Assembly (NCBI GenBank): GCA_947168855.1
Contig: CAMVNO010000001.1
Location: 325,077-389,076 of the forward strand
Length of the DNA stretch: 64,000 bases
Source: an uncultured Clostridia bacterium
GTDB lineage: Bacteria; Bacillota; Clostridia; Christensenellales; CAG-138
Direction of reading: 5' to 3'
A program made the translations under genes and the position numbers. Positions 60,081 to 64,000 of this stretch are shown one piece after another. Each line of letters opens with the position of its first letter. Position 1 is the stretch's first letter. The notes below the pieces were generated by a model. That model searched no databases, was not told the DNA's origin, and worked only from the letters and a program-made list of their open reading frames with translations.

Positions 60081-61184
60081 TTACATCTGCGCAAGCCTCT
60101 TCGAGATCATATGCCCCTGGTAATTGACGTCCCCCGTGACCTCCTTGATCACGCGGATCTCCGGGGGCAGTTCGACCTGCTCATTCTTATCGTTGAGCTG
60201 CACGTCCAGGATCGCGCTGTTCGCGTTGGCCGGATAGGTATCGACCGTGCAGTAATGGCCGTGATAGAGGAAGCAGAAGCGCCGTTTGCTGACGGAACCG
60301 TATTCCGGATCGACCTCCTCCGTTTTGCGGAGATAGTCCTTCTGCGAGAGAAGCCGTTCGTTCTCAATGCGCTCGATCGGTGAGATCGGACGTTTTTCGG
60401 TATAGAAATAGGAGATCGCGTTGTTGGAAACGACCTTGCGCACGCGGCGTTCCGTGCCCTTTGCGCGCGCTTTGAGATACGTCTGCGTGATATTCTGCTC
60501 CACCGGATCGTACGGTGCGAGCACATTTTCGTCCACATACTCGATCAGGAACTTGCGTTCGAGCTGCGCCGGAGGGATCTCGCCGAGGATCGTGTAGACC
60601 TCGTTCATTGCCTTGCGGATCTTGTTGTCGAAATTGTACGAGTTGCCGATCACAACGCGATTCTTATGGCTGCGCCAGCACAGCAGCGTCGCGTCCTCCT
60701 TCTCCCTTGCCTGTTCCAGCGTTTCGTAGCGCGCCGCATTGTCGTAATTGTACGCAAACTCCGCGCCCTTCGACGAAGACACGAGGTGGATGACCGCGTC
60801 GTACGACGCAAGGATCTCCTTCTCGGTCAGACCGAACCTTGCGATAACCTGATTGAATTCTTTCTGCGAAACATATGCCCGGTCGTCCATCACGCCGCGG
60901 TCGCAGATGATGAGCACCTTGTCCTCCGGAACAAGCTCTGCCGCTTCCTGCGCAAGCTTCTCCTTGTGCAGCTGTGAGGATACGACAAAGTACTGAAAAT
61001 CGAACATGGAAAGACAGTTCCCGAACGGCTTGATGCCGAATCCGCTGATCAGCTCCGTCGCTGCTTCCGGCACGATGAACACACGGTAGCCGATGCTGCT
61101 GAGCTCCTTCACCAGGCGCGAGGTCAGCGTCGTCTTGCCGCCGGCAGGTCCGCCCGTCAGAACGATTTTTTTGATGCTTTTCAT
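60081..61184 (-). CDS. AAA ATPase fused to a CYTH-like domain
   Basis: A 367-residue protein. The N-terminal AAA_28-type P-loop domain has VLTGGPAGGKTTLTSRLV (Walker A GGPAGGKT), YRVFIVPEAATELI and LIICDRGVMDD. After residue ~200 a CYTH-like beta-barrel (triphosphate tunnel) follows: ERKFLIEYVDE, EQNITQTYLK and ISYFYTEKRPI. Such fusions exist in bacteria and in eukaryotic proteins. The biochemical role is unknown; kinase or triphosphatase activity on a phosphate ester is the inference. GGAGGGA precedes the ATG at 61184. No gene is seen in 61185-61410. Confidence 0.85.
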   Translation of the reverse strand: MKSIKKIVLTGGPAGGKTTLTSRLVKELSSIGYRVFIVPEAATELISGFGIKPFGNCLSMFDFQYFVVSSQLHKEKLAQEAAELVPEDKVLIICDRGVMDDRAYVSQKEFNQVIARFGLTEKEILASYDAVIHLVSSSKGAEFAYNYDNAARYETLEQAREKEDATLLCWRSHKNRVVIGNSYNFDNKIRKAMNEVYTILGEIPPAQLERKFLIEYVDENVLAPYDPVEQNITQTYLKARAKGTERRVRKVVSNNAISYFYTEKRPISPIERIENERLLSQKDYLRKTEEVDPEYGSVSKRRFCFLYHGHYCTVDTYPANANSAILDVQLNDKNEQVELPPEIRVIKEVTGDVNYQGHMISKRLAQM

Positions 61185-61410
61185 GGATGTCCCTCCCGAT
61201 CGGTTTAATACGGCACAGAACCGTCCGAATACAGTATAACACGATGCATCGCCGATTTCCACTCTTTTTTCAGACGCGTCTATCCTTACCGGACGGTCGG
61301 GACACGACGGGAATCGCGGACCGTTTCGATCCGGTTCACGATCCTCTCTCCTCCGATCGCAATCAAAAAAGCGGAGAAGAACCGTTCTTCACCGCCGTTG
61401 CTTTCCGTCG

Positions 61411-61968
61411 TCAATTCAGCTTCATGCGATCGTTCAGTCTTTGATAGACCGGGCGCATCCACGGTTCCGAGCACGCCTCGATCGCCTGCTCCGGCAAAAA
61501 CCATTTCACGCCGCTGTTCTCGTCCTCCTTGATTCGCAGCGGTTCCGAATCGTCCGCGATCAGCAGGTATGTTCCGTTCAGGTGCAGATGCGCCGGTACA
61601 AACTTCCCGCGTTTCCGATGCGGATTCACCGTCAGCGTTTCGATCGACAGAAGCTGTTCCGACGCAGGACGCACGGATAAAAGCCCCGTCTCCTCCGCTG
61701 CTTCGCGCAGCGCGACCTTCAGAAGATCCCGCTCGCCGTCCGCATGACCGCCCGTCCACGCCCATGAATCGTAAATGTTGTGGTAAACCATCAATACACG
61801 GTCGCGCGATTCATTCGTGATCCATGCGGACGCCGTCACATGAAACAGCAGATTGCTGCGTTCATACACGTCCGCATAATGTTCCAGACAGGCAAGAATG
61901 ACCGCCTTGTCCGTCAGTTCCTGCTCGTCTTTTGCGCAGTATTGTTTCAATGCTTCGTAGAATTCCAT
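61411..61968 (-). CDS. NUDIX hydrolase
   Basis: A 185-residue NUDIX protein. The box GGHADGERDLLKVALREAAEE TG fits the consensus. An N-terminal helical part (MEFYEALKQYCAKDEQELTD) precedes HVTASAWITNESRDRVLMV. The ATG at 61968 lies at the predicted +1 of its promoter (61975-62003), so the mRNA is probably leaderless; the alternative ATG at 61992 would sit upstream of the -10. Substrate unknown. Confidence 0.82.
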   Translation of the reverse strand: MEFYEALKQYCAKDEQELTDKAVILACLEHYADVYERSNLLFHVTASAWITNESRDRVLMVYHNIYDSWAWTGGHADGERDLLKVALREAAEETGLLSVRPASEQLLSIETLTVNPHRKRGKFVPAHLHLNGTYLLIADDSEPLRIKEDENSGVKWFLPEQAIEACSEPWMRPVYQRLNDRMKLN

Positions 61969-61974
61969 ATTGTC

Positions 61975-62003
61975 AGTATACACGAATCTCATCTTGTCTG
62001 CAA
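61975..62003 (-). promoter_or_regulatory. Promoter of the NUDIX gene, overlapping the divergent ung promoter
   Basis: Reverse strand TTGCAG (61998-62003), 17 nt, TATACT (61975-61980). The ATG is 7 nt beyond the -10. Confidence 0.68.
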
Positions 62004-62022
62004 GCGCACATTGGTGTATACT
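61994..62022 (+). promoter_or_regulatory. Promoter of ung
   Basis: TTGTCT (61994-61999), 17 nt, TATACT (62017-62022). Its -35 overlaps the -35 of the NUDIX promoter, so the two may compete. Confidence 0.68.
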
Positions 62023-62045
62023 GAAGAAAAAGGTCGGAGGCGCTT

Positions 62046-62714
62046 ATGGTTCACATCGGGAATGACTGGGACGCGCTGCTTGCGGACTATTTTGCATCGC
62101 AGCAGTATCAGGACTTGCGGCTGTTTCTTGCAGATGAATATCGCACGCAGACGGTCTATCCGAATATGTACGACATCTTCAATGCGTTGAAGTATACAAG
62201 CTTTGCCGACACGAAGGTCGTCATCATCGGACAGGATCCATACCACGGTCCCGGGCAGGCGCATGGTCTCTGCTTCTCCGTCAAGAAGGGCGTAGAACCG
62301 CCTCCTTCGCTCAAAAACATCTTTCAGGAGCTGCATCATGATCTTGGTATCACTCCTCCGAATCACGGTGAATTGACCTCGTGGGCGCGTCAGGGCGTGC
62401 TTCTTCTCAACACCGTGCTGACCGTGCGCGAGCATATGCCGAATTCGCACAAGGGACACGGCTGGGAGGCGTTCACCGATCGCGTCATCGAACTGCTGAA
62501 CGAAAAGCAAACGCCGATCGTCTTCCTGCTCTGGGGCGCAAACGCGCGCAACAAGGCAAGGATCGTCACGAATCCGATCCACATCAAGCTCGAAGCCCCG
62601 CACCCGAGCCCGCTGTCCGCGTATAACGGCTTCTTCGGCTGCAAACATTTTTCCAAAGCAAACGCGTGGCTTGAGAAAACCGGTCAGACGCCGATCGACT
62701 GGCGTCTCGACTGA
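62046..62714 (+). CDS. ung: Uracil-DNA glycosylase (family 1)
   Basis: A 222-residue base-excision enzyme that removes uracil from DNA. Catalytic motif GQDPYHGPGQAHGLCFSV with D64; the second motif HPSPLSAYNGFFGCKHFS inserts the Leu into the helix. LLLNTVLTVREHMPNSHKGHGW is also typical. TCGGAGG lies before the ATG. Confidence 0.97.
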   Translation: MVHIGNDWDALLADYFASQQYQDLRLFLADEYRTQTVYPNMYDIFNALKYTSFADTKVVIIGQDPYHGPGQAHGLCFSVKKGVEPPPSLKNIFQELHHDLGITPPNHGELTSWARQGVLLLNTVLTVREHMPNSHKGHGWEAFTDRVIELLNEKQTPIVFLLWGANARNKARIVTNPIHIKLEAPHPSPLSAYNGFFGCKHFSKANAWLEKTGQTPIDWRLD

Positions 62715-62748
62715 GCTGAAAAACTTTTATCAAAAAGCAAAAAAAGGA

Positions 62749-62777
62749 TTGACAAAACCGACAATCTTCGGTATTAT
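62749..62777 (+). promoter_or_regulatory. Promoter of tRNA-Glu
   Basis: Perfect TTGACA (62749-62754), 17 nt, TATTAT (62772-62777). Confidence 0.8.
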
Positions 62778-62788
62778 ATCTCTTGCGT

Positions 62789-62864
62789 GCTCGGTTCGTC
62801 TAGTGGCCTAGGACACCGCCCTCTCACGGCGGTAACACGGGTTCGACTCCCGTACCGGGTACCA
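62789..62864 (+). tRNA. tRNA-Glu (anticodon CTC)
   Basis: A 76-nt cloverleaf. Acceptor GCTCGGT / ACCGGGT, D-arm, anticodon stem CCGCC / GGCGG with loop CTCTCAC, T-arm ACGGGTTCGACTCCCGT, encoded CCA. The acceptor has two G-U pairs. It has its own promoter and terminator. Confidence 0.96.
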
Positions 62865-62868
62865 AGGA

Positions 62869-62891
62869 AGCCCCAAATATGGGGCTTTTTT
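62869..62891 (+). terminator. Terminator of tRNA-Glu
   Basis: AGCCCC-AAATAT-GGGGCT plus TTTTTT, 4 nt after the tRNA. Confidence 0.92.
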
Positions 62892-62982
62892 CATGCCCCG
62901 AATGCACCGGGAGTGGAGTAACGAGCACAAGCACGTTTTTTCCTTCTTTTCGCCGTCTGGGAAATGATGCTTTCATCCAGGA

Positions 62983-63036
62983 AAAGATCTTCCCGTCCTT
63001 ATGTATGATTGCTGCTACTACCCTGATCGTTTTCAT
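62983..63036 (-). pseudogene. Remnant of a MutT-type NUDIX gene (first 18 codons only)
   Basis: Reverse-strand codons MKTIRVVAAIIHKDGKIF match the N-terminus of 8-oxo-dGTP/nucleoside-triphosphate pyrophosphohydrolases of the MutT type. After residue 18 the frame continues with unrelated sequence and no NUDIX box. A good promoter (63065-63093) is still upstream. The gene was cut off next to tRNA-Glu, probably by deletion or an integration/excision event. Confidence 0.72.
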
Positions 63037-63817
63037 TTCTTTTATCTCTGCTATCTCTGATATTATTGTATCTCAAATTAAGATTACAATCAAGGTTTGC
63101 AATACAGAATTGTAGGATAGCTTGTATTCTCAAGAAGTCTTTGTTTTTGCTGCCGTCGGCGTTCATGTACAGACGCCGGTTGACTTCGATCATGATGGAG
63201 CTGATGCGTTTATCCTTTTGATAAAAGCGCATCGGGACGAGCGTTCCTGCAAAGGGCGAATTGACTGCTACGGAATAGCCACGGGATTGCAGAAAGCGGA
63301 TCGCAGTCTCTGTCAACTGATTTGGTGTATGGTATGGATCCGTGCCGATGCAGAAATCTGGACGGTTCGGATTCTGTTCCGGTTCGTACGGCAACGGCTT
63401 TGAAGGAAAGGAATGCCCGTCGATAATCAGGCAGCGTCCGGTTCTGTCAAGCGCCGATTGCACGGCTTCCGTCAAAGCAGCATGATGCGGATCGTACCAG
63501 GTTTGCAGGATGCGCTCGCGGGTCGCGGCGTCGATGGTTCGCAGGATCGCGCCGTCGTGGGTGCGGGTATAAACCGCACCCATTCCGACGGACGACATGG
63601 ATTCCTGCACATCGTCCCGAAACCGTTCCGGATCGCAGACAAGCCGGCTGACGGGAAATACGACGGACGGATAATCTCCGCAGAACAGCTCGTCGCAGTA
63701 ATGGTCCGTCATTTTCAGCAGCTCGTCGGCAAGGTCGATTTGGAAAGCATTGCGTTCCGATTCCGGGATCACTGTGGATGCGTGCGGGACGTGAATAACG
63801 ACAGAAGATGGTTTCAT
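62999..63817 (-). CDS. N-formylglutamate amidohydrolase family protein
   Basis: A 272-residue zinc-dependent amidohydrolase (HutG/FGase family). It contains VVIHVPHASTVIPE, RLVCDPERF, GAVYTRTHDGA, IIDGHSFPSKPLPYE and MIEVNRRLYMN. AAGGAGG precedes the ATG. The last ~25 residues (NLNLRYNNIRDSRDKRNEND) are translated from what looks like the mutT promoter and start region, so the natural stop may have been lost or shifted. Confidence 0.88.
   Translation of the reverse strand: MKPSSVVIHVPHASTVIPESERNAFQIDLADELLKMTDHYCDELFCGDYPSVVFPVSRLVCDPERFRDDVQESMSSVGMGAVYTRTHDGAILRTIDAATRERILQTWYDPHHAALTEAVQSALDRTGRCLIIDGHSFPSKPLPYEPEQNPNRPDFCIGTDPYHTPNQLTETAIRFLQSRGYSVAVNSPFAGTLVPMRFYQKDKRISSIMIEVNRRLYMNADGSKNKDFLRIQAILQFCIANLDCNLNLRYNNIRDSRDKRNENDQGSSSNHT
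63065..63093 (-). promoter_or_regulatory. Promoter of the lost mutT gene inside the amidohydrolase 3' end
   Basis: Reverse strand TTGATT (63088-63093), 17 nt, TACAAT (63065-63070), 29 nt from the mutT start codon. Confidence 0.6.
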
Positions 63818-63859
63818 GATTGTGTCCTCCTTTGGCTTTTCGCCTATTCGGAGTACACA

Positions 63860-64000
63860 AAAGCACCCATGGTTACCGACGGGTGCTGCAAATACCGATC
63901 ATACCCATCAGTCAAGCTTTGGCACCTTACCCAATGAGGCAGGTTGTCGTGCGATCAACGAGCTTGTCTCTAACGCACTCTTTATAGGCAAGGTGATGAT
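63860..64000 (-). other. Hairpin with T-run and unexplained leader or RNA end at window edge
   Basis: On the reverse strand GCACCC-12 nt-GGGTGC is followed by TTTTG (about 63862-63889), a terminator-like hairpin 45-70 nt before the amidohydrolase start. Upstream of it to the edge I see no ORF but several short complementary blocks. It could be the 3' end of a small RNA or a regulatory leader. Confidence 0.35.

Noticed and set aside
62824-63036. A 70-codon protein on the reverse strand
   Set aside because: Only the first 18 codons resemble a real gene (MutT); the rest is translated from the tRNA-Glu terminator and the tRNA itself.

Overview
The window looks like chromosomal DNA of an uncultured Gram-positive gut bacterium of the class Clostridia (Oscillospirales/Christensenellales-like). 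It is GC-rich with strong GC codon bias. Gene order is Firmicute-like: yqhQ-prmC, ftsK-rimO-pgsA-cinA-recA, ddl-murF, ftsA-ftsZ, prmA-rsmE-mtaB-hit. Other Firmicute marks are strong AGGAGG-type ribosome binding sites, sigma-A promoters (TTGxxx, 16-17 nt, TATAAT), a SAM-I riboswitch before metK, and gut-type Tn4451-like mobilization genes. No species can be named from the sequence alone.

Layout. 1-9.5 kb: prmC (cut by the window edge), yqhQ, an alkyltransferase-like DNA repair protein, a HAD phosphatase, then the ftsK-rimO-pgsA-cinA and recA block. 9.5-17.9 kb: a DUF896 protein, an NlpC/P60 lipoprotein, a four-gene reverse-strand operon (M3-like peptidase, NusG-II domain protein, Gx transporter, ApbE flavin transferase) and ddl-murF. 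18-21.7 kb: a TetR-controlled flavodoxin-fold reductase operon, metK with its SAM-I riboswitch, and a small membrane protein.

21.7-27.8 kb is accessory. Three single-gene units (serine hydrolase, GNAT, NUDIX), all on the reverse strand, are separated by a recurring 50-94 bp repeat plus hairpins. The stretch is bounded by a 25-bp direct repeat. It is followed by an AT-rich retron: a reverse transcriptase fused to a trypsin-like protease, with a recognisable msr-msd RNA, a1/a2 repeats and promoter. A tnpV gene comes next. 27.8-33 kb: a two-component system with an MacB/FtsX-like ABC transporter. 33.2-41.8 kb: a second accessory block holding a sigma-like gene, an AT-rich two-gene module of unknown function, and a mobilizable element (RecA-like ATPase, MobV oriT, MobV relaxase, ParB, small protein, large serine recombinase). 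This element abuts tRNA-Arg(ACG). The 3' 18 bp of that tRNA recur at 25.15 kb.

42-64 kb returns to core genes: murC, hit, mtaB, rsmE, prmA; a 1175-residue secreted metallopeptidase; a UPF0489 protein; ftsA-ftsZ; a short ComEC; a sirtuin; mrp with a redox-cysteine protein; an aspartate aminotransferase; a coiled-coil membrane protein; an AAA-CYTH protein; a NUDIX protein; ung; tRNA-Glu(CTC); a mutT remnant; and an N-formylglutamate amidohydrolase.

The best candidates for unusual biology are the retron-protease with its complete RNA, the cassette-like array, and the two-gene AT-rich module.
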